Source: Caballeronia sp. TF1N1 (lineage in GTDB: Bacteria; Pseudomonadota; Gammaproteobacteria; Burkholderiales; Burkholderiaceae). From it: a stretch of 64,000 bases of DNA. Each line of letters starts with the position of its first letter. Position 1 is the stretch's first letter. The stretch covers positions 992,001-1,056,000 of the forward strand of contig NZ_CP084627.1 of the NCBI RefSeq assembly GCF_022878925.1, read 5' to 3'. The position numbers were made by a program, and so were the translations under genes. Below, one piece after another: positions 53,400 through 61,999 of this stretch. Below the pieces are notes generated by a model. That model was not told where the DNA came from, ran no database searches, and saw nothing but the letters and a program-made list of their open reading frames with translations.

Positions 53400-54239
53400 A
53401 TGAAACTCGCCAAACCGATGTTCGCGCCGCATACGTCCGCTATCGAGCGCGTCTGGTATTTCGCATTGCGCATCATTTGTGTGCTGACGTTGCTCTATTT
53501 GATTCTGCCGGTACTTGCCATCGTGCCGCTTTCGTTTTCGTCGAGCACGTTTCTCGTCTATCCCATTCCGGGCTATTCGATGCGCTGGTATCACAATCTC
53601 GTCATGTCGGACGAGTGGCGCATGGCGGCGAAGAACAGCTTTATCGTCGCGCCCTCGGCTACGCTCGTCGCGACTATTCTCGGCACGCTCGCGGCGGTTG
53701 GATTGACGAAGGCGAGTTTCGTCGGCAAGAGCGTGCTCATGGCCGTGCTCATTTCGCCGATGATCGTGCCGGTGATCGTCGTCGGCGTCGGCATGTATTT
53801 GTTCTTTGCGCCGCTCGGCATCGCCAATACATATTTCGGGTTGATTCTGGCGCACGCGGCGTTGGGCGTGCCGTTCGTCGTGACCACGGTTGCGGCGACC
53901 TTGCAGAACTTCAACATGAATCTCGTGCGGGCGAGTCAGTCGCTTGGCGCAAGTCCGCTGCGGACGTTTTTTCGCGTGACGCTGCCGGTCATTGCGCCGG
54001 GCGTGATTTCAGGTGCGCTGTTCGCGTTCGCGACCTCGTTCGATGAAGTGGTCGTCACGCTGTTTCTCGCGGGCGCCGATCAGACGACGCTACCGCGTCA
54101 GATGTTCACGGGCATCCGCGAGAACATCAGCCCGACGATCGCCGCGTTGGCCACGATTCTGATCGTGTTCTCGACGAGTCTATTGCTGGCGCTGGAGTGG
54201 TTGCGGGGCCGTGCGGCGGCGCGTGCAGTTGCGGAGTGA
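53400..54239 (+). CDS. ABC transporter permease (PotC-like)
   Basis: 279 residues with six predicted helices. The EAA loop reads 'MNLVRASQSLGASPLRTFFR' (about 178-197), and 'VISGALFAFATSFDEVVVTL' is typical of PotC. It begins 4 bases after the partner permease stop and forms the heterodimeric channel with it. Last gene of the importer unit; no clear terminator follows. Confidence 0.92.
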   Translation: MKLAKPMFAPHTSAIERVWYFALRIICVLTLLYLILPVLAIVPLSFSSSTFLVYPIPGYSMRWYHNLVMSDEWRMAAKNSFIVAPSATLVATILGTLAAVGLTKASFVGKSVLMAVLISPMIVPVIVVGVGMYLFFAPLGIANTYFGLILAHAALGVPFVVTTVAATLQNFNMNLVRASQSLGASPLRTFFRVTLPVIAPGVISGALFAFATSFDEVVVTLFLAGADQTTLPRQMFTGIRENISPTIAALATILIVFSTSLLLALEWLRGRAAARAVAE

Positions 54240-55104
54240 TGATCTGCAAGCGGTCCGAGATGGCTCGCCAGATCGAGGCAAAGCATTACCGGCTGAGGCT
54301 TTGAGTGGGGCCTCGGCCGCGAAAAGCACTGCAATGCGATGTCGCCGAACTCATATTTTCAGGTTTCGGTCGGCGATAAGCGAGAGTTCGGCGTGCTCCT
54401 TTGAATGTCGACGCTTTATCCGCAATGTTTTCGCTAATACGCCAGTCCGCAAGCGTGCCCACGGTTGGCGTGTGGCGCTTGCTGGCTGCGCCTTCGATTG
54501 GGCCCGCGACCGCCGAACGACATGCAACTCGCTTACGCTGAAGTCGCCTTTCCACCGAGGCGCCGCTTGTAGATACTTCATTCATCGCGCGGCGACTGAC
54601 TCACAGCGCGCGTGAAAATGTGACGCGATGGTCATAAGACAGCGACAACGGCAACGTGAGACGCGGCACGCGCTGCTTGCGTCCCACACCGGCTTCATTG
54701 CGCCACGCGACAGACCCAAGGATGGCCACTTCCGGCGTGTTGACGCTTCGCCGGCCGTCAGATAAAGCCGTCGCTTTCCGGCAGATTCGCATTCAGCGCA
54801 ACGCGTGGAAGCGCGTGCCCGGCGCATCGGCGCTTCCGGGTCGAAGGACGCGTAAAGCGCCCGCTTGCCTCATTGCTATTTCGGCCAATTAAGCCGCCAA
54901 GGCCGCCACTTTGGAGAACGGTCGTACAATACAGGCGGTCCGCGATCACAAGCGTCCGGCGCTCAAACCCATATCCAGCAAGCCTTCGCTTCGCCAGCGC
55001 GCGATTATTCGCGGCAACGGGACAGTGTTTTCACCGATGCACTATTTATCGGAATATGCTTAATAGCGTACGTTCTAGGTCGAGTCAAAGCCTGGAACAA
55101 TGCC
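54240..55104. other. 865-bp region without a supported gene
   Basis: Several frames of 60-130 codons run through here on both strands, but they lack ribosome sites, begin within one another and show no recognisable domain. The base composition is less GC-rich than in neighbouring genes. No IS remnant is recognised. The right end contains the promoter of the DUF3331 gene (AT-rich 55020-55090). Confidence 0.5.
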
Positions 55105-55578
55105 ATGACAGCTTTTTCGAAAATTGCAGACCCGTGGTCACAGACGGTTCACCTGCTCGAGGCCGCGCCGCATGACGCCGCCCACACCAGCCCCTCGCAA
55201 AAAACCGCGCGCATCGAAGATAGTTTCCTCGACCGCCTGACGCGCGACTGGAACCGCGCGCACCCGCATCCGCGCCCGTCGGATGACCGCCTGCCTTTCC
55301 CACAGGCAGTCGTGCGCGTGATCGAGCGGCCGTCCAGCGCGACGGCGCTCGTCTACTGGTCGGACCCAGGTACGTGCCACTACGGTTATCAAGGTTGGCG
55401 CGCGACGACGGCGAGCGCCGAAGGCATCTGCTCGCTCTCGGGGATGCCGATTCATCGCGGCGATCAGGTGTATCGCCCGTCACAGCGCGATCCGAAACCG
55501 CAGAATGCCTCCGCGATGATTCTCGCCGCAGCCATGCCGGCCAACAGCGAGGAAGTCGAATGCGACGTGCAAGACTAA
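55105..55578 (+). CDS. DUF3331 protein
   Basis: 157 residues from ATG 55105; longer starts in frame add a segment with no ribosome site. The DUF3331 core is clear: 'VVRVIERPSSATALVYWSDP', 'CHYGYQGWRATTASAEGICS', 'LSGMPIHRGDQVYRPSQRDP', including two Cys and a G-D-x-V-Y-R-P motif. The family is largely restricted to Burkholderiaceae and has no known function. It supports the taxonomic placement. Confidence 0.87.
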   Translation: MTAFSKIADPWSQTVHLLEAAPHDAAHTSPSQKTARIEDSFLDRLTRDWNRAHPHPRPSDDRLPFPQAVVRVIERPSSATALVYWSDPGTCHYGYQGWRATTASAEGICSLSGMPIHRGDQVYRPSQRDPKPQNASAMILAAAMPANSEEVECDVQD

Positions 55579-55669
55579 GCTGACCGCTCGGTCGCGCAGC
55601 GACGACGGCGACGAGTTCCCGCATCCGGGGGTGTCGGGATCGTCGCCGCCTTGCGTTTATTGGTTGCTG

Positions 55670-56284
55670 TCAGTAACCGACGGTGAAACGCTGCTTGATA
55701 TGCGCTCCGTTCTCGAATTCATCGAGAAACGCGATGGCGAAGTCAGCGAAAGAGATCCAGCTTCGGCCATTGTTGTCGACGAGCAATTCGTCCACGCCGA
55801 TACGGAATTTGCGCGTGCGCGGACCGTCGACGAATTCCGCCGACGGCGAAACGAACGTCCATTCGAGTTCGCGCTCGCGACGCAGCGCGTCGAGAAATGC
55901 CGCGCCCGCGGTTGCCTCCGTGCGGTACATTTCCGGAAAATCGGGCAGATCCAACACGCGCTGGCCCGGCCCGACATAAAGACTCGCCGCGCCGCCCACC
56001 ACGAGCAAGCGCCTGACGCCCGCGCGTCGAAGCGGCTCGGTGATCGCACTCTCCGATAACGTAGCGAAATGCGCGGCGCTAAAGACGGCATCGTGACCGG
56101 CGACGGCTTCGCTTAGCGCGGCCGCATCCGATGCGTCTACATTCTTCGCGGTGACTTCAGGACGCTGGGCGATCTCCGACGTGTTGCGTGCAAGCGCCGT
56201 CACCGTGTGTCCGCGCCGCAACGCTTCCTCCAGCAACTTGCTGCCGGCATGTCCGGTCGCGCCAATGATCGCTATTTTGCTCAT
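55670..56284 (-). CDS. NAD(P)-binding atypical SDR (YwnB-like)
   Basis: 204 residues from ATG 56284 with AAGGAG. The glycine motif 'IAIIGATGHAGSKLLEEALR' and 'DASDAAALSEAVAGHDAVFS', 'RLLVVGGAASLYVGPGQRVL' identify the atypical SDR family 5 (NAD(P)H-binding, BLVRB/YwnB type). There is no Tyr-x3-Lys pair. Probable flavin or quinone-type reductase or a nucleotide-binding regulator. Monocistronic. Confidence 0.88.
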   Translation of the reverse strand: MSKIAIIGATGHAGSKLLEEALRRGHTVTALARNTSEIAQRPEVTAKNVDASDAAALSEAVAGHDAVFSAAHFATLSESAITEPLRRAGVRRLLVVGGAASLYVGPGQRVLDLPDFPEMYRTEATAGAAFLDALRRERELEWTFVSPSAEFVDGPRTRKFRIGVDELLVDNNGRSWISFADFAIAFLDEFENGAHIKQRFTVGY

Positions 56285-56716
56285 GTGGGTTCTCCTTTGT
56301 GACACCGCTATCACCGGCGATCGAGCCTGCGTTTAACTTACCCCACTTCGCAATAAATCGCTCATTCGCAAGGCGTTTCGCAACGATTCTTCATCATAGT
56401 CGCGTCATACGGCGATCTTGTTTTTCGCCGCGTGTTTAGCTACATTTTTCTCGCTAAAAAGGACGCAAGTTTCGAGCCGAAAAACAGATTTGCAAGACAA
56501 TTTAGAACATGCCTCGTCATAATCAGAACGCACATTCACACGAGCGCGTCGCCCTTACACTGTAGGGCCCCGTGCTCTTGCGAACATGCAACTGCAGCGG
56601 TCATCGGCGCACCGCGCGAAGCACGCTCATCGAGAGCTTCCATCGATTCGTCAATTTGTCATGTCATTGGTTTATATTGCATTTCCTCGCCGCTCCATTA
56701 CCGGAAGGAGTTAATC
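56285..56716. other. Intergenic region before the small acidic protein
   Basis: No gene is supported. Divergent promoters are expected for the SDR gene (left) and the small acidic protein (right). The middle (56390-56500) is AT-rich. GGAAGGAG at 56702-56709 is a strong ribosome site for the next gene. Confidence 0.5.
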
Positions 56717-56914
56717 GTGAAGAATCCGCAATTACAGGGTGCCATCGAAGGACGCGACAATCCGTCTGGCGAAACCGCCTACGAGTCGCTTCCGGTCAGT
56801 GCCGCGCCCGAAGAGTCCGCCGACGAAAACGGTTACTCCGATGCGCTAGACATTCCGCTCGACTACGGCATCGTCATGGATGCAGTCCGAGACGCAGTGC
56901 GCGCAAATCCGTGA
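56717..56914 (+). CDS. Small acidic protein of unknown function
   Basis: 65 residues from GTG 56717, six bases after GGAAGGAG. It is acidic, with no membrane segment or Cys: VKNPQLQGAIEGRDNPSGET, then a Glu/Asp-rich middle, ending in 'DIPLDYGIVMDAVRDAVRAN'. A strong terminator follows at once, so it is a single-gene unit. I do not recognise the family. It lies in the region between the SDR gene and the cellulose operon, with no sign that it belongs to either. Confidence 0.72.
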   Translation: MKNPQLQGAIEGRDNPSGETAYESLPVSAAPEESADENGYSDALDIPLDYGIVMDAVRDAVRANP

Positions 56915-56932
56915 TCGTTGATTGGCCAAGAG

Positions 56933-56960
56933 AAAAACGCCCCGCTCGGGGCGTTTTTTT
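56933..56960 (+). terminator. Rho-independent terminator of the small acidic protein gene
   Basis: CGCCCC[GCTC]GGGGCG (56938-56953) flanked by AAAAA on the left and TTTTTTT on the right, 24 bases after the stop. Being A- and T-flanked, it can work in both directions. Confidence 0.93.
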
Positions 56961-57519
56961 CGCCTGTTGCGCCTTAGAGGCTTGCGTTGAGTCGCGCCTG
57001 TTATCGGTCACATTGACCGATATCCGCTCAATCTACAGACATTTTTAAATGCCTCGAAACACTAATATCAGACAAAAAGATGCATTTTGTCTCAACGCAA
57101 TTAATAAGAGGATTAACCCCTTCCTGTGATTGTCAATCCGTATGAATCAGGCCTGACTTTTGCCGTTTGATAATATTAACAAGATGGTACACTCTCGCGT
57201 CCGCAACCGCAGAGCCATAGCGGGCGGGCCTTCGCCCGAGCTTGTCTAAATTTTGTCGATAAGAGCAGGTTTATTCGAATGCTCGAACTGAGCCGCAATC
57301 GCATGCCTATTCGCTCAATGCGATAAAAAAATGCGCTGATAGTCTTTCCACTGGCGAAAAAAAACCCAGTGGGATACCTTCAGACGTGTTTTATCGACTG
57401 GACAAACCACCGGATCGGTGCTCTCTCGCGCAGTTAGGCAGTCGCAGCGTTCCAGGTAAAAAGAACCGACGACATTGCAAGAAGTCTTGCACTCCCTCAG
57501 GCCATTCTGAACGGCAACC
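56961..57519. other. 559-bp regulatory region upstream of the cellulose operon
   Basis: No gene is supported. The region is the most AT-rich part of the right half of the window. It holds the 21-bp palindrome at 57002-57022, a TTGATA...TACACT promoter-like pair (57167-57193, spacer only 15, so weak), and an inverted CCACTGG/CCAGTGG pair around an A8 run at about 57348-57372. A long 5' leader or a set of upstream operators is likely. Confidence 0.55.
57002..57022. promoter_or_regulatory. 21-bp palindrome upstream of bcsD
   Basis: TATCGGTCA-CAT-TGACCGATA, nine-base arms perfect with a three-base centre. This size and symmetry suit a dimeric regulator. It lies just downstream of the terminator of the small acidic protein, about 500 bases before bcsD, so it could control a distant promoter of the cellulose operon. 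Confidence 0.6.
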
Positions 57520-57978
57520 ATGTCAGCTACTTTCGATTACCTCTTCGACCACACGATTTCCAGGCAATGGCGTGGATTTCTTGGCGCGCTTGCCGAGGAG
57601 TTCGAAGCGCAGATCGGTCGTGCGGAACTTCGACAGCTGATGCATCGAGTCGGCAGCCGATTCGCCGACGCCCGGCCGCTTCCTCAATGCGATTCGACCG
57701 CCGACCTCGCACACGCGCTGAATGCTCTGTGGCGCGATTCGGAATGGGGCTTCGTCGAATTAGCCGACGAGCGCGAGTATCTGAGCATCGTTCACTACTG
57801 CGCGCCGCTGCCGGCGTTCGGAGCAAGCGCGCTTGCATGGACACCGACTTTTCTTGAAGGCGCTTATCAGCACTGGTTGAGCGGTTTGGGCGCGCAAGGG
57901 CTTGCTATTTCCCAGGCAAGCGAATTGAGCAGTGATGGTGCAGTCGAGTTCCGGCTCGCGCGCGCCGCAACGAGATAA
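57520..57978 (+). CDS. bcsD: Cellulose synthase subunit BcsD
   Basis: 152 residues, the normal size of BcsD. Recognised by 'QWRGFLGALAEEFEAQIG', 'ELRQLMHRVGSRFADARPLP', 'WGFVELADEREYLSIVHYCA' and 'FLEGAYQHWLSGLGAQGLAI'. BcsD forms octameric rings in the periplasm or cytoplasm that help align glucan chains for export. It is the first gene of the bcs operon, 155 bases before bcsP. The ATG has no strong Shine-Dalgarno. Confidence 0.88.
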   Translation: MSATFDYLFDHTISRQWRGFLGALAEEFEAQIGRAELRQLMHRVGSRFADARPLPQCDSTADLAHALNALWRDSEWGFVELADEREYLSIVHYCAPLPAFGASALAWTPTFLEGAYQHWLSGLGAQGLAISQASELSSDGAVEFRLARAATR

Positions 57979-58133
57979 GCGACGCAACTGGCGGCGCTGC
58001 AAGGATTCAATCAATTTCAACGACCGCCGTTATATATGAAGGCAACGGCGATATCGACTGTCCATGCAACGGACAGCGCCAAAAATATTGCATCAGGCCA
58101 GTTCGACGCAAGGCACGACGAGGATGCGGCAAC

Positions 58134-58994
58134 ATGAATACATCACGCGACATCGAAAAGCTGTTCGATCATTTCGGCGGCAATGCAGGCGACTATCAGG
58201 AAATCGGCCGCGAAAACGAGGCCAGGAATGCCCGCACGCGCTGGCCGCTGCTGGCCACGCTCGATTTCGCGCAACCGGCCATCTCGGAAATCGCGCCGCG
58301 TCGTGATGTGCAGGCGAGTCCAGTGCACAAGCGCGAGTTTGCGGCACAAGCGGATGCCGACCGTGCCACGGCCGCGCCCACGCCAATGCCGATCAATCGC
58401 GCCAAGCCGCCGCTTTTCGCGCGTGCGCATCGCCGCACGATTCCGCCCGTCACGCCGCCCGCCGCGCTCGATTCGCTGAGCGCCTCGCGCTTTTCGGCGC
58501 TCGCCGACGCCGCGCCGGTTGCCGTCGAGGCGAAGCCCGAAAGCGCGGCACCGATTCCCGATTCCGCTCCAGCGCCTGTCTTTGCACGTCCGAGCGCGCC
58601 GGCGCGGTTTTCGGCGTCGCCCTTCGCGTCTGAACAGGGGAACGCTGGTGCCGTGACACATCCGGCCATTCTTGCGGCGGAAGCGAGCGGCAGCATCAAA
58701 ACCGCTTCGAACTCCCTCGCTCGGGAAGGCGCCTCGACCTTCCGCGCTCGCGAAATACCCGCCGCGCTCGACCCGGCTGTGCAAACCCGCACCGGCCCAC
58801 GCGAACAGGAAAGCAACGCGCCTTCCATTCTCGGCAAGCTCTTCAAGCCACAAGAGCCACAAGCACCGCAAGCCCCCGAAGGCTCGCTCACCGCGATGTT
58901 CGACCGCCTGCGCCAACCGAGCCCGTCATCCGGCGCAACCGAATCCGCGCAGCCGAACCGCGCCCTCTTCGCTGCCCGCCTCACACGCTCATGA
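58134..58994 (+). CDS. bcsP: Cellulose biosynthesis protein BcsP (Pro/Ala-rich)
   Basis: 286 residues. The N-terminal 'RDIEKLFDHFGGNAGDYQEI' is the BcsR-like short motif; the remainder is an Ala/Pro/Ser-rich disordered region up to the C-terminal 'SLTAMFDRLRQPSPS'. This architecture fits BcsP of beta-proteobacterial cellulose operons. Thought to regulate or localise the BcsA complex, partnered with BcsQ. ATGA overlap with bcsQ. Identification rests on the N-terminal motif and the operon context. Confidence 0.8.
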   Translation: MNTSRDIEKLFDHFGGNAGDYQEIGRENEARNARTRWPLLATLDFAQPAISEIAPRRDVQASPVHKREFAAQADADRATAAPTPMPINRAKPPLFARAHRRTIPPVTPPAALDSLSASRFSALADAAPVAVEAKPESAAPIPDSAPAPVFARPSAPARFSASPFASEQGNAGAVTHPAILAAEASGSIKTASNSLAREGASTFRAREIPAALDPAVQTRTGPREQESNAPSILGKLFKPQEPQAPQAPEGSLTAMFDRLRQPSPSSGATESAQPNRALFAARLTRS

Positions 58995-59776
58995 AAGTCA
59001 TCACGGTAGTTTCCGCGAAAGGCGGCGTCGGCAAGACCACACTCGCCGCGAACCTCGCCTCGGTGCTCGCCGCGCGCCATCGCCGCGTGATCGTCGTCGA
59101 TCTCGATCCGCAAAACGCGCTGCGCTTGCACTTCGGCATTCCGCTCGACAGCATCGACGGCATTTCGCGTGCAACGCTCGCGGGCGACCCGTGGCAGACC
59201 GTGATGTTCGATGGCGTCGACGGCGTCACCGTGCTGCCCTACGGCGCGGTGCTGGAAGACGATCGCCGCCGCTTCGAGGCGCTCGTCGACCAGGACCCCG
59301 CGTGGCTCGCGCGCTCGCTCGAATCGCTTGCGCTCGATCTCAACGACATCGTTATCGTCGATACGCCGCCGGGCTCGTCGGTCTATACGCGCACCGCGCT
59401 GTGCGCCGCGAACTTCGCGCTCAACGTCGTGCTCGCGGATGCCGCCTCCTACGCCGCGATTCCCGGCATGGAGCGCATGATCGACGCCTACGCCGCGCCG
59501 CGTCAGGACTTCGGCGGACAGGGCTACGTGGTGAATCAGGTTGACCAATCGCGCCAGTTGAGCAAGGACGTGCTCAAGGTTTTGCGCAACATGCTCGGCA
59601 CGAAGCTCTTTCCGGGCGTGATCCATCAGGACGAAGGCGTCTCCGAGTCGCTTGCGTGCGACACGACACTCATCCACTACGACCCGCTCTCGCAAGCCGC
59701 CGCCGATTTGCGCGCGTGCGGCGACTGGCTTCTCGCCACCGCCGACTCCATGGCCGCTTCGAGGAACGTCGCATGA
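58991..59776 (+). CDS. bcsQ: Cellulose synthesis-associated ParA/MinD-type ATPase BcsQ
   Basis: 261 residues. Deviant Walker A 'SAKGGVGKTTLAANLASVL', Walker A' 'VVDLDPQNALRLHFGI', Walker B 'DIVIVDTPPGSSVYT'. BcsQ (YhjQ) localises the cellulose machinery to the pole in enterobacteria. Overlaps both bcsP and bcsA (ATGA), so strictly coupled. Confidence 0.93.
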   Translation: MKVITVVSAKGGVGKTTLAANLASVLAARHRRVIVVDLDPQNALRLHFGIPLDSIDGISRATLAGDPWQTVMFDGVDGVTVLPYGAVLEDDRRRFEALVDQDPAWLARSLESLALDLNDIVIVDTPPGSSVYTRTALCAANFALNVVLADAASYAAIPGMERMIDAYAAPRQDFGGQGYVVNQVDQSRQLSKDVLKVLRNMLGTKLFPGVIHQDEGVSESLACDTTLIHYDPLSQAAADLRACGDWLLATADSMAASRNVA

Positions 59777-61989
59777 GCTCCGCCAAGATTCCCTCGCAGG
59801 AAACGGAAGTCAGCGTCGCCACGTCGCGGCTGGAACGTTTCGTCGATGCGCGCATCTGGGGCAGCCGCATCCTCACGGTGTTGCTCACGCTGTTCGCACT
59901 GTTCTCGCTCTACTTCGTGGTGACGGTGCCGCTCGCGTTCGGTCAGCAGCTCGCTTTCGCAACCGTTTGCTTTGCCTGCGCGCTCGGCTTCCGGCGTCTG
60001 CAAGGCCAGTACGCGACGCTCGTCATGATCATGTTGTCGGTCGTATCGTCGGGACGCTACATGTTCTGGCGTCTGACCGAGACGACCTACTGGGAGCGTC
60101 CGCTCGACGCCGCGTGGGGCCTGTTGCTCGTCGCAGCCGAGGTCTACGCCACGCTCGTGCTGCTGCTCGGCTACTTCCAGACCGCGTGGCCGCTCAAGCG
60201 CAAGCCGCTGCCGCTGCCCGCCGATCGCAACGACTGGCCGACCGTCGACGTCTTCATTCCGACTTATAACGAACCGCTTTCGGTGGTGAAGCCGACCATC
60301 TACGCGGCGCTCGCGCTCGACTATCCGACCGACAAGATCGCGATCCACGTGCTCGACGACGGCCGCCGTCCCGAGTTCAAGGCGTTCTGCGAGGAAGTGG
60401 GCGTCAACTGGACGATCCGCACGCATAACCGCCACGCGAAGGCCGGCAACATCAACGAAGCGCTCAAGATCACGAAGGGCGAATACCTCGCCATCTTCGA
60501 TTGCGATCACATTCCGACGCGCTCGTTCCTGCAAATCTGCCTCGGCTGGTTTTTGCGCGACAAGCTCATGTCGATGCTGCAGACGCCGCACCATTTCTTC
60601 TCGCCCGATCCGTTCGAGCGCAATCTCGGCACGTTCCGCAAGGTGCCGAACGAAGGCGAACTGTTCTACGGTCTCGTGCAGGACGGCAACGATCTGTGGA
60701 ACGCGACGTTCTTCTGCGGCTCGTGCGCCGTGCTGCGCCGCTCGATGGTCGAAGAGATCGGCGGCATTGCGGTCGAGACCGTGACGGAAGACGCGCATAC
60801 CGCGCTCAAGCTGCATCGGCTGGGCTATACCACGGCGTATCTCGCGATTCCGCAGGCAGCCGGACTTGCTACGGAAAGTCTTTCGGGCCACATCGGTCAG
60901 CGCATTCGCTGGGCGCGCGGCATGACGCAGATTTTCCGGATCGACAATCCGCTCACCGGCAAGGGCCTGAAGCTCGGCCAGCGGCTGTGTTATCTCAATG
61001 GCATGCTGCACTTTTTCTATGGCGTGCCGCGTCTCGTGTTCCTTACCGCGCCGCTCTCGTATCTGTTCTTCGGCGCGCACGTGATCGAGGCGGCGGCGGG
61101 CACCATCGCCATCTTCGCGCTGCCGCACATGATGCACGCGAGCATCACCAATTCGCGCATGCAGCGTTCGTTCCGCCATTCGTTCTGGGCCGAAGTGTAT
61201 GAGTCGGTGCTGGCGTCGTACATCACGGCGCCGACGCTGCTGGCCGTCATCAACCCGAAGCTCGGCAAGTTCAACGTCACGGCCAAGGGCGGCCAGATCG
61301 CGAAGGATTACTTCGACTGGGGCATCTCGCGTCCGTATCTGTTCTTGTTGCTGCTGAACCTGCTCGGCTTCATCGCGGGCGTGGTGCATATCGTCATCAA
61401 CTGGCATATCCGCAGCGAAGTGCAGACCACCGTGCTGAATCTCTGCTGGACCGTCTACAACATGCTGATTCTCGGCGCGAGCGTGGCGGCGGCTAGCGAG
61501 CGGCGTCAGGTGCGCAGCACGCATCGCGTGACGATGAAGATGCCCGTCATGCTCAAGTTCTCGACGGGGCGCACGCTGGCTTGCGAGACCATCGACTATT
61601 CGGAAGGCGGCGTCGGCGTGAAGCTGCCGAACGACATCGAAGTGCCGATGCACGAACGCGTCACCGTCTCGCTGTTTCGAGGCGACGAGGAATACGCGTT
61701 CCCGGCCACGGTCGGCTTCACGGCGAAGGGCCGCGTCGGCCTGCGCTTCTCGCAGCTCACGCGCGAGCAGGAATACGACTTCGTCAAAACCACTTTTGCG
61801 CGCGCGGACGCGTGGACCGGCTGGTCCGAAGGACGCCGCCCCGATACGCCGCTGCGCGGCCTTTCGCACGTGCTGCTGGTAGGCACGCGCGGTATCGCGG
61901 GGCTTTTCGAGCATCTCTACAGCGACCTTCGGACCTGGACGAGCAAGCGTTCAGTCGACATGAAGAAGCTGAACACCAAAGACCAATAA
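59773..61989 (+). CDS. bcsA: Cellulose synthase catalytic subunit BcsA
   Basis: 738 residues from ATG 59773; the longer frame is antisense-like and overlaps bcsQ. About eight membrane helices; family 2 glycosyltransferase with 'VDVFIPTYNEPLSVVKPTIY', D in 'VLDDGRRPEF', DxD 'IFDCDHIPTRSFL', 'TEDAHTALKLHRLGY' and the Q-x-x-R-W motif 'QRIRWARGM'. C-terminal PilZ domain with R-x3-R ('RSTHR') and D-x-S-x-x-G ('DYSEGGVGV') for c-di-GMP. It polymerises UDP-glucose to beta-1,4-glucan while exporting it. Activity should depend on c-di-GMP. Confidence 0.96.
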   Translation: MSSAKIPSQETEVSVATSRLERFVDARIWGSRILTVLLTLFALFSLYFVVTVPLAFGQQLAFATVCFACALGFRRLQGQYATLVMIMLSVVSSGRYMFWRLTETTYWERPLDAAWGLLLVAAEVYATLVLLLGYFQTAWPLKRKPLPLPADRNDWPTVDVFIPTYNEPLSVVKPTIYAALALDYPTDKIAIHVLDDGRRPEFKAFCEEVGVNWTIRTHNRHAKAGNINEALKITKGEYLAIFDCDHIPTRSFLQICLGWFLRDKLMSMLQTPHHFFSPDPFERNLGTFRKVPNEGELFYGLVQDGNDLWNATFFCGSCAVLRRSMVEEIGGIAVETVTEDAHTALKLHRLGYTTAYLAIPQAAGLATESLSGHIGQRIRWARGMTQIFRIDNPLTGKGLKLGQRLCYLNGMLHFFYGVPRLVFLTAPLSYLFFGAHVIEAAAGTIAIFALPHMMHASITNSRMQRSFRHSFWAEVYESVLASYITAPTLLAVINPKLGKFNVTAKGGQIAKDYFDWGISRPYLFLLLLNLLGFIAGVVHIVINWHIRSEVQTTVLNLCWTVYNMLILGASVAAASERRQVRSTHRVTMKMPVMLKFSTGRTLACETIDYSEGGVGVKLPNDIEVPMHERVTVSLFRGDEEYAFPATVGFTAKGRVGLRFSQLTREQEYDFVKTTFARADAWTGWSEGRRPDTPLRGLSHVLLVGTRGIAGLFEHLYSDLRTWTSKRSVDMKKLNTKDQ

Positions 61990-61999
61990 AGGCACCGGC

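Noticed and set aside
54211..54892. Several frames of 60-130 codons on both strands after the permease genes
   Set aside because: They overlap one another, lack ribosome sites and show no recognisable domain; treated as non-coding.
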